Below are positions 15,864 through 24,106 of a stretch of DNA of 59,787 nucleotides, in pieces. Below the pieces are notes generated by a model, which was not told where the DNA came from, did not search any database, and saw nothing but the letters and a program-made list of their open reading frames with translations. This stretch comes from Leisingera sp. JC1 (GTDB lineage: Bacteria > Pseudomonadota > Alphaproteobacteria > Rhodobacterales > Rhodobacteraceae): contig NZ_LYUZ01000088.1 of NCBI RefSeq assembly GCF_001679925.1, positions 1 through 59,787 of the forward strand, given 5' to 3'. The position numbers and the translations under genes are program-made. How positions within the stretch are numbered: the stretch's first letter is position 1; each line of letters starts with the position of its first letter.

Positions 15864-18062
15864 ATGCCCTATGCCCATTCCGACAAGACCATTCCGATGA
15901 TGACCCAGCGCGCGCCGCAGCAGCGGCCCAAGCTGGAGGGCGGCAAGCAGTTTGTCATGAACACCACCTTCGATCCGGCCGGCGATCAGCCCACCGCGAT
16001 CAGGGAACTGTCCCAGGGCGTGCTGGAGGGCGAGCGCAACCAGGTCCTCTTGGGCGCCACCGGCACCGGCAAGACTTTCACCATGGCCAAGGTGATCGAG
16101 GAAACCCAGCGCCCCGCGATCATCCTCGCCCCGAACAAAACGCTGGCGGCGCAATTGTACGGCGAATTCAAGGGCTTCTTCCCGGAGAACTCGGTCGAAT
16201 ACTTCGTCTCCTTCTACGACTACTACCAGCCGGAGGCCTATGTGCCGCGCTCGGACACGTATATTGAGAAGGAAAGCCAGATCAACGAGCAGATCGACCG
16301 GATGCGCCACTCCGCCACTCGGGCCCTGCTAGAACGCGACGACGTCATCATCATCGCCTCTGTCAGCTGCATCTACGGCATCGGCTCGGTCGAAACCTAC
16401 TCCGCCATGACCCAGGACCTGAAGGCAGGCGAAATGTACGATCAGCGTCAGATCATGGCCGATCTGGTCGCCCAGCAGTACAAGCGCAACGACCAGGCCT
16501 TCCAGCGCGGCTCCTTCCGGGTCCGCGGCGACACGCTGGAAATCTTCCCCGCCCACCTGGAGGACCGCGCCTGGAAACTCTCCTTCTTCGGCGAGGAGCT
16601 GGAAGCGATCACCGAGTTTGACCCGCTCACCGGCGAAAAGACCGGCTCCTTCGACCAGATTCGCGTCTATGCGAACTCCCACTACGTGACGCCCAAGCCG
16701 ACGCTGAACCAGGCCGTCATCTCCATCAAGGCCGAGCTGAAACAGCGCCTCGACCAGCTGGTGAACGACGGCAAACTGCTGGAGGCGCAGCGGCTGGAGC
16801 AGCGCACCAACTTCGACCTCGAAATGCTGGAGGCGACCGGCCACTGCAACGGCATCGAGAACTACTCCCGCTACCTGACCGGCCGCGCCCCGGGCGAGCC
16901 GCCCCCGACCCTGTTTGAATTCATCCCCGACAACGCCATCGTCTTTGCCGACGAAAGCCACGTCTCCGTCCCACAGATCGGCGGCATGTACCGCGGCGAC
17001 CACCGGCGCAAGTTCACCCTTGCGGAACACGGCTTCCGCCTGCCCTCCTGCATGGACAACAGACCCCTCAAGTTCGAGGAATGGGACGCCATGCGCCCGC
17101 AGTCGGTCTTTGTCTCCGCCACCCCCGCAGGCTGGGAGCTGGACCAGTCCGGCGGCGTCTTCACCGAACAGGTGATCCGCCCCACCGGCCTCCTGGACCC
17201 GGAGGTCGAAATCCGCCCCGTCGGCATGCAGGTGGACGACCTCCTGGACGAAATCCGCAAAGTCACCGCCAACGGCTTCCGCACCCTGGTCACCACCCTC
17301 ACCAAACGCATGGCCGAGGACCTGACGGAGTACCTGCACGAACAGGGCATCAAGGTCCGCTACATGCACTCCGACATCGACACGCTGGAGCGGATCGAGA
17401 TCCTGCGCGACCTGCGCCTCGGCGCCTTCGACGTGCTCATTGGCATCAACCTCCTGCGCGAGGGGCTCGACATCCCCGAATGCGGCCTCGTCGCCATTCT
17501 GGACGCCGACAAGGAAGGCTTCCTGCGCTCCGAGACCTCGCTGATCCAGACCATCGGCCGCGCCGCCCGCAACGCCGACGGCCGCGTCATCATGTATGCC
17601 GACAAGATCACCGGCTCGATGGAGCGCGCCCTGGGCGAGACCAACCGCCGCCGCGAAAAGCAGGTCGCCTACAACCTCGAGCACGGCATCACACCCGAGA
17701 CGGTCAAGAAAAACGTCGAGGACGTGCTGGCCGGCCTTTACGAGGGCGATGTGGACATGAACCGCGTCACCGCCCAGATTGATAAACCGATGCACGGCGC
17801 CAACCTGGAGGCGCATCTGAACGGGTTGCGCGACGAGATGCGCAAGGCTGCGGAGAACCTGGAGTTCGAAGAAGCCGCCCGCCTGCGCGACGAGATCAAG
17901 CGGCTGGAGGCAGTCGACCTCGCCATCTCCGATGACCCGCTGGCCCGGCAATCGGCGGTGGAGGCGGCGTCAGAGGCCGCCGTCAAATCGCGGGGCCGTT
18001 CAACGGCTGGGAAGGCCGGGACAAGGGCATACCGGGGCAAGTCGCAGAAGAAGTTTTCCTAG
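15864..18062 (+). CDS. uvrB: excinuclease ABC subunit B
   Basis: A 732-residue UvrB, the damage-verification helicase of nucleotide excision repair that receives DNA from UvrA and recruits UvrC. The Walker A motif GATGTGKT is at 64-71; the beta-hairpin region with YYQPEAYVP follows, helicase motifs VSATPAGWE and [10 protein letters not shown] are present, and the C-terminal UVR domain ([15 protein letters not shown]) contacts UvrC. It is somewhat longer than E. coli UvrB (673), with extra basic residues at the end. A weak hairpin (GCACCC/GGGTGC) lies 70 bp downstream at 18131-18148. The gene appears to stand alone. Confidence 0.97.
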   Translation: MPYAHSDKTIPMMTQRAPQQRPKLEGGKQFVMNTTFDPAGDQPTAIRELSQGVLEGERNQVLLGATGTGKTFTMAKVIEETQRPAIILAPNKTLAAQLYGEFKGFFPENSVEYFVSFYDYYQPEAYVPRSDTYIEKESQINEQIDRMRHSATRALLERDDVIIIASVSCIYGIGSVETYSAMTQDLKAGEMYDQRQIMADLVAQQYKRNDQAFQRGSFRVRGDTLEIFPAHLEDRAWKLSFFGEELEAITEFDPLTGEKTGSFDQIRVYANSHYVTPKPTLNQAVISIKAELKQRLDQLVNDGKLLEAQRLEQRTNFDLEMLEATGHCNGIENYSRYLTGRAPGEPPPTLFEFIPDNAIVFADESHVSVPQIGGMYRGDHRRKFTLAEHGFRLPSCMDNRPLKFEEWDAMRPQSVFVSATPAGWELDQSGGVFTEQVIRPTGLLDPEVEIRPVGMQVDDLLDEIRKVTANGFRTLVTTLTKRMAEDLTEYLHEQGIKVRYMHSDIDTLERIEILRDLRLGAFDVLIGINLLREGLDIPECGLVAILDADKEGFLRSETSLIQTIGRAARNADGRVIMYADKITGSMERALGETNRRREKQVAYNLEHGITPETVKKNVEDVLAGLYEGDVDMNRVTAQIDKPMHGANLEAHLNGLRDEMRKAAENLEFEEAARLRDEIKRLEAVDLAISDDPLARQSAVEAASEAAVKSRGRSTAGKAGTRAYRGKSQKKFS

Positions 18063-18331
18063 GGCGGGCAACGTGGCGCCGCTGGTATGGGCTTCGCTGG
18101 TAAACTCGGCGGAGGCCCACTCCTGTCTCTGCACCCAAAACCGGGTGCTTATTACCGCAATTTTCTTGCAGATCCTTCAAGATCCGCAAAACAAGGCCGC
18201 CTTGAAAAACAATCTCATTTAAAGTTCAAATACTTGCCTGACGACTAAGGGGTTGAAGCATTTTTCCAAAAAAATTGCCCGAAGCGGGAGATCCCGGTAC
18301 CCACTCTCCCATTAGCTGTAAGGATACATTC

Positions 18332-18865
18332 ATGGCAACAAACGAATATGTTGAAGCGCTTACCGGAAAGCCCGTGCCGGACGTCACACTGATGGCAACC
18401 GATGGCTCCCCCGTCAACTTGGCATCCATCAAGGGAACGGCAGTCGTTTACGCTTATCCGCGTACCAGCCCGCCGAACGAGCCGCCGATCGAAGGGTGGG
18501 ATCAAATTCCCGGCGCACGCGGCTGTACGCCCCAATCCAAAGGATTTGCCGAGCACTACGATGCGATTCTGAATGCAGGCGCCTGCGGTGTTTACGGGCT
18601 GTCCACACAGGATTCCGCCTACCAGAGGGAAATGGCAGAACGCCTGGCCCTGCCGTTTCCCATCCTCTCTGACGAAAAACTGGAACTGGCAGAGAAGCTT
18701 GGGCTTCATCTGTTCGAAGCAGGCGGGATGACGCTTTTGACCCGGATCACGCTGATCATAGAAAACGGGATCATCCGGAAAGCGTTTTCGCAGATTGATA
18801 ACCCGGCGGAGAATGCTGCCGACGTGGCAGCTTTCCTGGCTCAGAAAAACGCAAAAGCGCACTAA
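18332..18865 (+). CDS. peroxiredoxin (AhpC/TSA-like)
   Basis: A 177-residue thioredoxin-fold peroxidase-like protein. The segment IPGARGCTPQSKGF carries the peroxidatic-type Cys65. The relatives I recall have a second cysteine five residues on (GCTPQSC); here Lys70 occupies that place, though Cys85 in the next strand (AGACGVYG) could substitute as resolving residue. The start at 18332 has an AAGGA 8 bp upstream; an in-frame upstream start would add 19 residues that do not resemble the family. The upstream gap 18063-18331 shows nothing else clear. The gene is monocistronic. Confidence 0.85.
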   Translation: MATNEYVEALTGKPVPDVTLMATDGSPVNLASIKGTAVVYAYPRTSPPNEPPIEGWDQIPGARGCTPQSKGFAEHYDAILNAGACGVYGLSTQDSAYQREMAERLALPFPILSDEKLELAEKLGLHLFEAGGMTLLTRITLIIENGIIRKAFSQIDNPAENAADVAAFLAQKNAKAH

Positions 18866-19063
18866 GCCGACCCCTCCCCTTGACATCGTACCTTTGGCGC
18901 GTCGGAGGGGGGTGGACGGACGCTGCTTACAACTGCACTAAACAACTACTTTCGTAAAACCAACGAAAACCCATTAACCATTTATAAATAAACAAGATTT
19001 CGCAGCGAAACCTCCTTTCATTCACACCCGCACCCGGGCCACGGTTCCCCAGGCCCAAACCAC

Positions 19064-19092
19064 AAAAAACCCCTCCGGAAATTCCGGAGGGG
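19064..19092 (-). terminator. rho-independent terminator of the small membrane-anchored protein gene
   Basis: An 11-bp perfect stem (CCCCTCCGGAA / TTCCGGAGGGG) with a 1-nt nominal loop is followed on the minus strand by six T (19064-19069). It lies about 28 bp past the stop at 19120. The stretch 18866-19063 otherwise shows no gene. Confidence 0.85.
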
Positions 19093-19119
19093 GGACCACT
19101 CTTCACCACAAATCTTAAA

Positions 19120-19422
19120 TCAGTTGTCGGCGGCGGTCTCGGTGCCGGCATCTTCGGGCGGGGTCACTTTTATGCCGGGCACGGTGATCTCGGCGTCTTT
19201 CATCTCCACGTCGACATCCGGCACCTTCACGGTGGCGGATTCCTCGGTCAGCTCGACCGACCCGACCTCGGCATCGAATTCCGGCAGGTTGCCGCCCTCG
19301 ACGCTCACATCCACGTCCGGCAGGCGGGCCTCTTCGGTCTGATCGACGTCGATCATGTAGAAAGCGGCGGCAATGGCGATAACGGCGGCAGCTCCAATGG
19401 CAACGGCAGATCCGGTCTTCAT
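19120..19422 (-). CDS. small membrane-anchored acidic protein of unknown function
   Basis: A 100-residue protein with one N-terminal hydrophobic helix (AVAIGAAAVIAIAAAFYMI) and an acidic, Val/Asp/Glu-rich remainder arranged as repeated short beta-like stretches such as VDVSVEGG, VSVEL-like VGSVEL, VKVPDVDVEMKD. It is probably anchored in the inner membrane with the acidic part in the periplasm. No catalytic motif is visible. The start ATG at 19422 is the only reasonable one and the gene has its own strong terminator. The 302 bp upstream (19423-19724) has no gene. Confidence 0.75.
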   Translation of the reverse strand: MKTGSAVAIGAAAVIAIAAAFYMIDVDQTEEARLPDVDVSVEGGNLPEFDAEVGSVELTEESATVKVPDVDVEMKDAEITVPGIKVTPPEDAGTETAADN

Positions 19423-19630
19423 GCTTTAATCCCTCTCGATTACCTGGCACCACAGCGGTGCGTCGCAGGGATAACGGCCCAGGGGCGCAAAGGGTTCCCA
19501 AGAGATTTCCGCGGCTTGCCGCCCGGCCTTGCCGCCCCCCTTGCCCGACTCACCCCTTCGGGCGCAGACTGTCAGGCACCTTAAACCTGCGCGCGCCCCG
19601 GATTGCCGCTTGCTGCGCCTAGGGCTGATG

Positions 19631-19669
19631 CCGCCGCCAGATCAGTGAGCCAGCAGGCTCCCGCGGCGG
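19631..19669. other. large GC-rich hairpin upstream of ybaK-like gene
   Basis: CCGCCGC (19631-19637) pairs with GCGGCGG (19663-19669), with an inner stem AGCC/GGCT (19648-19651 and 19656-19659). It lies about 55 bp before the deacylase start and could form in its 5' leader or as a cruciform. No function can be assigned. Confidence 0.35.
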
Positions 19670-19724
19670 CCAGGACCTGCGCCACGCGCCGCCGGGGTCC
19701 CGCCCCAGACAGGAGGACCCTTCG

Positions 19725-20192
19725 ATGATTGCCTCACGCCTGAAACATCATCTGGAGGCACAGGGCTTGCCCTTTGCCACCGTCCGCCACCCCTATACCG
19801 CCACCGCGTCCGAATGCGCCGAAGCCGCCCATGTGCCGGGCGGCCATCTGGCCAAATCGGTGCTCATTCACATGGAGGAAGGCCCCTTCCTGGCGGTGAT
19901 CCCCTCTGACCAGAAGGTCGATCTGCACAAGCTGCAGTCGATGGTCGACCGCCGCCTCGGGCTGGCGCCGGAAATTGAACTGGATCAGGTCTTTGATGAC
20001 TGCGACCCCGGCGCGGCGCCTTGCGTCGGCGCAGCCTATATGGTGCCCACGGTGATCGACGACAGCCTCACCGGGCTCGACAAGGTCTGGTTCGAGGCCG
20101 GCGACCACAAAACGCTGGTGGAGATGAAGGGCGCCGATTTCGACACCCTGATGAAGGACGCCAAACACGGGTCCTTCTGCACCATGCATTGA
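19725..20192 (+). CDS. YbaK/EbsC-family aminoacyl-tRNA deacylase
   Basis: A 155-residue YbaK/ProX-type protein. Members hydrolyse mischarged tRNAs (for example Cys-tRNA-Pro or Ala-tRNA-Pro) in trans. The conserved lysine lies in GGHLAKSVLIH (about residue 44), followed by the strand AVIPSDQKVDLHKL and the GAAYMVPTVID segment typical of this clade. AGGAGGA lies 8-13 bp upstream of the ATG. The exact tRNA substrate cannot be read from the sequence. Confidence 0.87.
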   Translation: MIASRLKHHLEAQGLPFATVRHPYTATASECAEAAHVPGGHLAKSVLIHMEEGPFLAVIPSDQKVDLHKLQSMVDRRLGLAPEIELDQVFDDCDPGAAPCVGAAYMVPTVIDDSLTGLDKVWFEAGDHKTLVEMKGADFDTLMKDAKHGSFCTMH

Positions 20193-20251
20193 CCCGGCAC
20201 TGACATTTCCGGCCTGCCGCCCCCGTGCAACCGGGGCGGCGCAACCGGCCC

Positions 20252-20512
20252 TCAGAAATCGAAGAGATCTTCCAGGAAATTCTTCTTTTTCTTCTTGTAG
20301 TATTTCTTCTCGTAGCGCGGCTCATGATCGCGGCCGCGGTCGTCATAGCGCTGCGGCTGCGGCGCGGGCTGCACCGGCTGTGCCGACCGTTCGATGATCT
20401 TGTCCAGTTCGCCCCGGTCCAGCCACACGCCGCGGCAGCGCGGGCAATAGTCGATCTCGACCCCGGCGCGGTCGGACATCACAAGTTCGGTTCCGTCAAT
20501 CGGGCACTGCAT
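20252..20512 (-). CDS. TFIIB-type zinc-ribbon protein
   Basis: An 86-residue protein with a zf-TFIIB zinc ribbon: Cys-Pro at residue 3 (MQCPIDG) and CPRCRGVWLDRGELDKI at 23-39. After it comes a Pro/Gln linker and a very basic tail with runs of Lys (KKYYKKKKK), ending FLEDLFDF. The family is widespread and uncharacterised; the basic tail suggests nucleic-acid contact. The start was set at the first ATG that keeps the conserved CPID opening; upstream in-frame sequence is not family-like. Confidence 0.85.
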   Translation of the reverse strand: MQCPIDGTELVMSDRAGVEIDYCPRCRGVWLDRGELDKIIERSAQPVQPAPQPQRYDDRGRDHEPRYEKKYYKKKKKNFLEDLFDF

Positions 20513-20665
20513 TCGCGTCTCCTTGCACAACTCCAGCCTTTCACGTGGGAGCCGCTTTGGCCTCCTGCAAGGCAAAGCTGGCGCAAAAACCCGCAATTTG
20601 CGGCTTTCCGCCCGTTTCCAGACAGCTGACGCGTGGTAAGCTGGGGCCAAATCAAGGAGGCTTAC

Positions 20666-21280
20666 ATGAGCAGCAAGACCATCCTCGCCGGGCTTCTGGC
20701 CCTGATCCTGTCCTGCGTGCCCGCCCTGGCCGGTGAAGGCGGCGGCGGCGGCGGCGGCAGGGATATGGGCATGGACACTGGCGGCGGCCATCGCAGCGGC
20801 CTCAGCTCCAAGGCCACAAAGGCGGTTGTGAAAACCCTGGTCAGCGGGTTCGAACGCTGCGGCACCCTGCCCCGGGTCTACAAGTTCGACTGCTACCGCC
20901 ACACCTACAAGCTGGCGGCCCAGAAGCTGAGCAGCAACCAGGCCTATGCCGAGGCCTACAAGGCGCTGGTGCTGGTGGAGGAAACCCTGACGCGGTCCGT
21001 CAAGCAGAACCTGGACCCGGCCCAGCCGGTCAAGCGCAAGGGGCTGAACCTTTACCGCGCGGTGAAACCGGAAGCGGTGCCGCAGATCAAGCGGCAGGCG
21101 GAGTCGGCGATGAAAAAAGCCGAAACCATCCTGCTGCGCTCACCGGCGAACAAGCAGGTGCACTATGCCCGCATCGCAGAGGCCGTGAATTCGAACAAGG
21201 TTCTGTTGCGCTCCGCCCTGCTGCCCGGCGGCATGATCCGGCTGGCCTGGAGCCTGCTGAAAGCGGCGGTTCCGGCCTAG
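20666..21280 (+). CDS. secreted protein with CX10C motif, paralogue of 21877-22419
   Basis: A 204-residue protein with a signal peptide (about 1-22, cut after ALA) and then a Gly-rich, flexible stretch. A mostly helical domain follows. It contains RCGTLPRVYKFDCYRHTY, where two cysteines are ten residues apart and followed by Tyr-Arg. The same CX10CYR pattern, a following K-A-L helix, an ILLRS segment and a final helix (YARIAEAVNSNKVLLRS) recur in the protein at 21877-22419. A perfect AAGGAGG precedes the ATG at 20666. The function is unknown; a disulfide-stabilised periplasmic domain is likely. Confidence 0.8.
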   Translation: MSSKTILAGLLALILSCVPALAGEGGGGGGGRDMGMDTGGGHRSGLSSKATKAVVKTLVSGFERCGTLPRVYKFDCYRHTYKLAAQKLSSNQAYAEAYKALVLVEETLTRSVKQNLDPAQPVKRKGLNLYRAVKPEAVPQIKRQAESAMKKAETILLRSPANKQVHYARIAEAVNSNKVLLRSALLPGGMIRLAWSLLKAAVPA

Positions 21281-21282
21281 CG

Positions 21283-21690
21283 TCAGCGCACCACATGCAC
21301 GGCACAGGCCGCGTGGCGCACCACGTGGCCTGAGGTCGACCCCCAGATCAGGTCCTGCATCGACGGCCGGTGCGAGGCGAGGATGATCAGGTCCGGCTGG
21401 TTCTGCTCCGCCCAGTCCAGGATGGTGCGGCCGGAATGCCCCTCCACCAGCACGCCTTCGGCATTGGGCAGGGTCTTGGCCAGACCGTCCAGCTCTGCCT
21501 GCAGCGCCGTGCGGGTGCCCTCCATGAAATCCGCAGGGATATAGGAAATCGCATAGGCCGGCACTTCTTCGATCACGTGCAGCAGCGTCACCTTGGCGTT
21601 CGGCGCGGACAACAGCCGCGCCACCTTCAGCGGCCCGGTGGTGTCGCGTTCAGGGTCAAATGAGACCGGAACCAGAATATTATGATACAT
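21283..21690 (-). CDS. universal stress protein (UspA family)
   Basis: A 135-residue single-domain Usp. It starts MYHNILVPVSFD and ends with the ATP-loop region ILASHRP...GSTSGHVVRHA, close to the G-x2-G-x9-G-S/T pattern of nucleotide-binding members, though the first glycine is replaced (SHRPSMQDLIWGS), so ATP binding is uncertain. It is transcribed against two flanking paralogous secreted-protein genes and its stop lies 2 bp from the stop of the first. Confidence 0.92.
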   Translation of the reverse strand: MYHNILVPVSFDPERDTTGPLKVARLLSAPNAKVTLLHVIEEVPAYAISYIPADFMEGTRTALQAELDGLAKTLPNAEGVLVEGHSGRTILDWAEQNQPDLIILASHRPSMQDLIWGSTSGHVVRHAACAVHVVR

Positions 21691-21876
21691 GGCAGTTCTC
21701 CCTTCTTTGCCAGTCTACACCCTTTTGCCGCCCGGTGCGTTGACGGGGATCATCTGCAGCGTGCAGGCGGGGGCGCGACTGCTCTTGTCTTGTGCCAAAC
21801 GCCGCCGCCCGCCTATGGTTCCGGATGAGGCCCCTGCCCCGGTTTCGCGCCGGGGCATTGATTGAAAGGTACCCGG

Positions 21877-22419
21877 ATGATTTTCAAATCTCTTGCCGCA
21901 GGCTTTCTCGCGGTGGCGCTGGCCCTGCCCGCGTCCGCCAGCCCGCAGGCACCGCAGGGCAGCTACACCATCGCGATGTCGGACAGCGTCACCGCCAAGG
22001 CGGTGAAGGTGCTGACCAGCGGCAATGGCACCTGCCGCCAGCTGCCCCCTGCCTATCAGATCGACTGCTACCGGCAGTTCTACCGCCGCGCCGCATCAGA
22101 GCTGAGCCGCTACCCGGATTACAAGGACGGGCGCAAGGCGCTGAAGATGGTGGAAAGCACCCTGAATGCGGCGCTCAAGCAGTACCGGGACAGATCGGCA
22201 GCTTCCCTGCGCAGCGGCGGAAAGACGTTCAAGGCAATCAAGCCCGAAGGGCTGAGCCCGGCGGCTGAGGCCTTCCGGCGCGCCCGGGCTGATGCGGTGA
22301 CGATCCTGTTGCGCTCCCAAGGGCCGATCAAGGAGCATTACGAGCGTATCGCCACTGTGGTGGATTCGGCCAAGGTCATCATCCGCTCCGGTCTGATGAC
22401 CCTGCGCCGGTTCATTTGA
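21877..22419 (+). CDS. secreted protein with CX10C motif, paralogue of 20666-21280
   Basis: A 180-residue protein with a signal peptide (about 1-22, cut after SAS). The mature part repeats the layout of the other paralogue: KAVKVLTSG, then GTCRQLPPAYQIDCYRQFY with two cysteines ten residues apart, a KALKMVESTL helix, the ILLRS segment and the final HYERIATVVDSAKVIIRS helix. It lacks the Gly-rich N-terminal linker of the paralogue. The start at 21877 is preferred over one five codons upstream because it opens directly at the signal peptide. Function unknown. Confidence 0.8.
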   Translation: MIFKSLAAGFLAVALALPASASPQAPQGSYTIAMSDSVTAKAVKVLTSGNGTCRQLPPAYQIDCYRQFYRRAASELSRYPDYKDGRKALKMVESTLNAALKQYRDRSAASLRSGGKTFKAIKPEGLSPAAEAFRRARADAVTILLRSQGPIKEHYERIATVVDSAKVIIRSGLMTLRRFI

Positions 22420-22431
22420 GGCAGCCGGGGC

Positions 22432-22755
22432 TCAGGCCCCGAAAACCTCAGCGACGTCATACATGACCGGCTCGAAGCTGCGGCACAGCTCGTTGATCTT
22501 GCGGTTGCGCTCGCGCATCTCCGGGCTGCGCAGCATTGCCATGAAATCCTCGCGGCGGCGCCATTGCGAGTAGTTGGCGATCCGGGTCTGCGCATCATTC
22601 ACATGCAGGCCGGCCGCAATGAAGCCCGGCTGCTTGGAGATGAACTCGGAATAGGCGTCCTCAAGCGCCTCCAGCAGGTCCTGGCAGGTGCCCGGCGTCA
22701 TCTCAAATGTGGTGATAACGGTCTGGATGTCCGCGGTTTTTGCTATTTTCGGCAT
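22432..22755 (-). CDS. antibiotic biosynthesis monooxygenase (ABM)-domain protein
   Basis: A 107-residue ferredoxin-like-fold protein of the ABM superfamily, whose members include small quinone-forming monooxygenases and haem-degrading IsdG types but also many uncharacterised proteins. The visible pattern is a beta strand (QTVITTFEM), a helix (CQDLLEALEDAYSEFI), GFIAAGLHV and the SQWRRREDFMAML segment (ABM Q/W-x-S/D region). The stop lies 12 bp from that of the preceding convergent gene. No partner reductase is nearby. Confidence 0.75.
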   Translation of the reverse strand: MPKIAKTADIQTVITTFEMTPGTCQDLLEALEDAYSEFISKQPGFIAAGLHVNDAQTRIANYSQWRRREDFMAMLRSPEMRERNRKINELCRSFEPVMYDVAEVFGA

Positions 22756-22908
22756 TGGCTCCTCCGTTGACGTGATCCCAGCCTACGCCCGTTCGCGCAG
22801 AAAGCGCACGACATTTTTTACGGAACGCCTCCTAGTCGCTTTCAACATGGTTAATACAACCTTAACCATAAACCCGAACCCTTGAAGCAGTCGCAATGAG
22901 GCTTCGGG

Positions 22909-23568
22909 ATGAGACCTGCCTATGCCGCCTGTCTTGCCGTGCTGCTGGCCCCGCCGGCGGATGGCGGCGCTTGGCTTGAGACACCGGGCCAGGGCTTTGC
23001 AGCGGCCAGCGCCAGCTACCGGCAGACCGCCAGCGGCGCGCAGCATGAGCTGAACTATTACGGCGCCATTGGCATCACGCCCAAGCTGACGCTGGGGGTG
23101 GATCTGAACCAGACCGGCGACCTGTCCGGCCATGCGCTGGTCTTTGCCCGGCTGCCGCTGCGCGAGGGAGGGCGCTACCGGCTGGCGGCAGAGGCCGCCT
23201 TTGGCGGCAATCACGACCGCGGAGTGTGGATGATGATGCAGAAGGCCACCCTGTCCTATGGCCGCAGCTTCAACACCGGTACCGCCAGCGGCTGGCTGGC
23301 CGTCGACGCCGCCTATGAGCTGCGCAACAACGGGCTGGCGGCGGTCTGGAAACTGGACGCCACCCTGGGGCTGAACCGCCCCGGCAAACCTGCCCCGATG
23401 CTGCAGATCGAGACCTCCAAACCGGATGGCGGGGTGTTCTCCTATACGCTGACACCGTCGCTGCGCTATCCCTTGCGCTCCGGGCGCGAGCTGGTTGTGG
23501 GGGTGGAGCACCGCAGCGCGGGCGAAGGCAGCCTTGGCCTGAAGCTGGGGCTGTGGCAGAAATTCTGA
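22909..23568 (+). CDS. predicted outer-membrane beta-barrel protein
   Basis: A 219-residue protein with a short signal peptide (about 1-19) and alternating strands: LNYYGAIGITPKLTLGVDLNQ, YRLAAEAAFGGN, ATLSYGRSF, AAYELRNNGLAAVWKLDATLG, ELVVGVEHRS. It ends GLWQKF, and a terminal aromatic after an amphipathic strand is the usual BAM-recognised outer-membrane signal. No ligand motif can be named. The next gene starts 42 bp downstream on the same strand, so the two may be co-transcribed. Confidence 0.7.
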   Translation: MRPAYAACLAVLLAPPADGGAWLETPGQGFAAASASYRQTASGAQHELNYYGAIGITPKLTLGVDLNQTGDLSGHALVFARLPLREGGRYRLAAEAAFGGNHDRGVWMMMQKATLSYGRSFNTGTASGWLAVDAAYELRNNGLAAVWKLDATLGLNRPGKPAPMLQIETSKPDGGVFSYTLTPSLRYPLRSGRELVVGVEHRSAGEGSLGLKLGLWQKF

Positions 23569-23610
23569 ACCCCCTGGCCCGGACAGGAAGACCCAGACAG
23601 AAAGTGCGCC

Positions 23611-24096
23611 ATGGCCGATGTGATCCGCCCCACCGATGACGACGCCCGCGAGCTGGCCCGCGGCCTGATGACCGGGGCCCGGTTCGCCGCGCTTGGCGTG
23701 CTGCTGGAGGGCGGCCAGCCGCTGGTGACGCGGGTGGCCTTTGGTCTGGACCCGGGCGGGCATCCCGTCAGCCTGATCTCGGACCTGGCGCAGCACACGC
23801 AGGCGCTGCGGCAGCATCCGGCATGTTCGCTGATGGTGGGGGAGCCGGGCAGCAAGGGCGATGCGCTGACCCATCCGCGCCTCAGCCTGCTGGCGGAGGC
23901 GGCGTTTGTGCCGCGTGAAAACCCGGACCATGAAACCCTTGCCGCGGCCTATCTGGCGCATCAGCCCAAGGCCAAACTGTACCTGCAGTTTGCCGATTTC
24001 AGCTTTGTCCGCTTCACTGTCACGGCGGCGCATCTGAACGGCGGCTTCGGCAAGGCGTTCCGCCTTGCCGCCGCTGATCTGCTGCCGGGCGATTAG
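23611..24096 (+). CDS. HugZ-like/pyridoxamine-phosphate-oxidase-fold protein
   Basis: A 161-residue split-barrel FMN-binding-like protein. It shows RFAALGVLLEGGQPLVTRVAFGLDPGGHPVSL and HTQALRQHPACSLMVGEPGSKGDALTHPRLSL (key parts only), which match the N-terminal domain of HugZ haem oxygenases. The short DUF2470 C-terminal domain that bears the haem-ligand His in HugZ is missing; the chain ends soon after FVRFTVTAAHLNGGFGKAF. It may therefore be a flavin- or haem-binding relative and not a full haem oxygenase. Confidence 0.78.
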   Translation: MADVIRPTDDDARELARGLMTGARFAALGVLLEGGQPLVTRVAFGLDPGGHPVSLISDLAQHTQALRQHPACSLMVGEPGSKGDALTHPRLSLLAEAAFVPRENPDHETLAAAYLAHQPKAKLYLQFADFSFVRFTVTAAHLNGGFGKAFRLAAADLLPGD

Positions 24097-24106
24097 GGCC
24101 ACCGCG

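Noticed and set aside
16329-17951. 540-codon minus-strand frame
   Set aside because: Shadow of uvrB; composition typical of antisense of a GC-rich gene.
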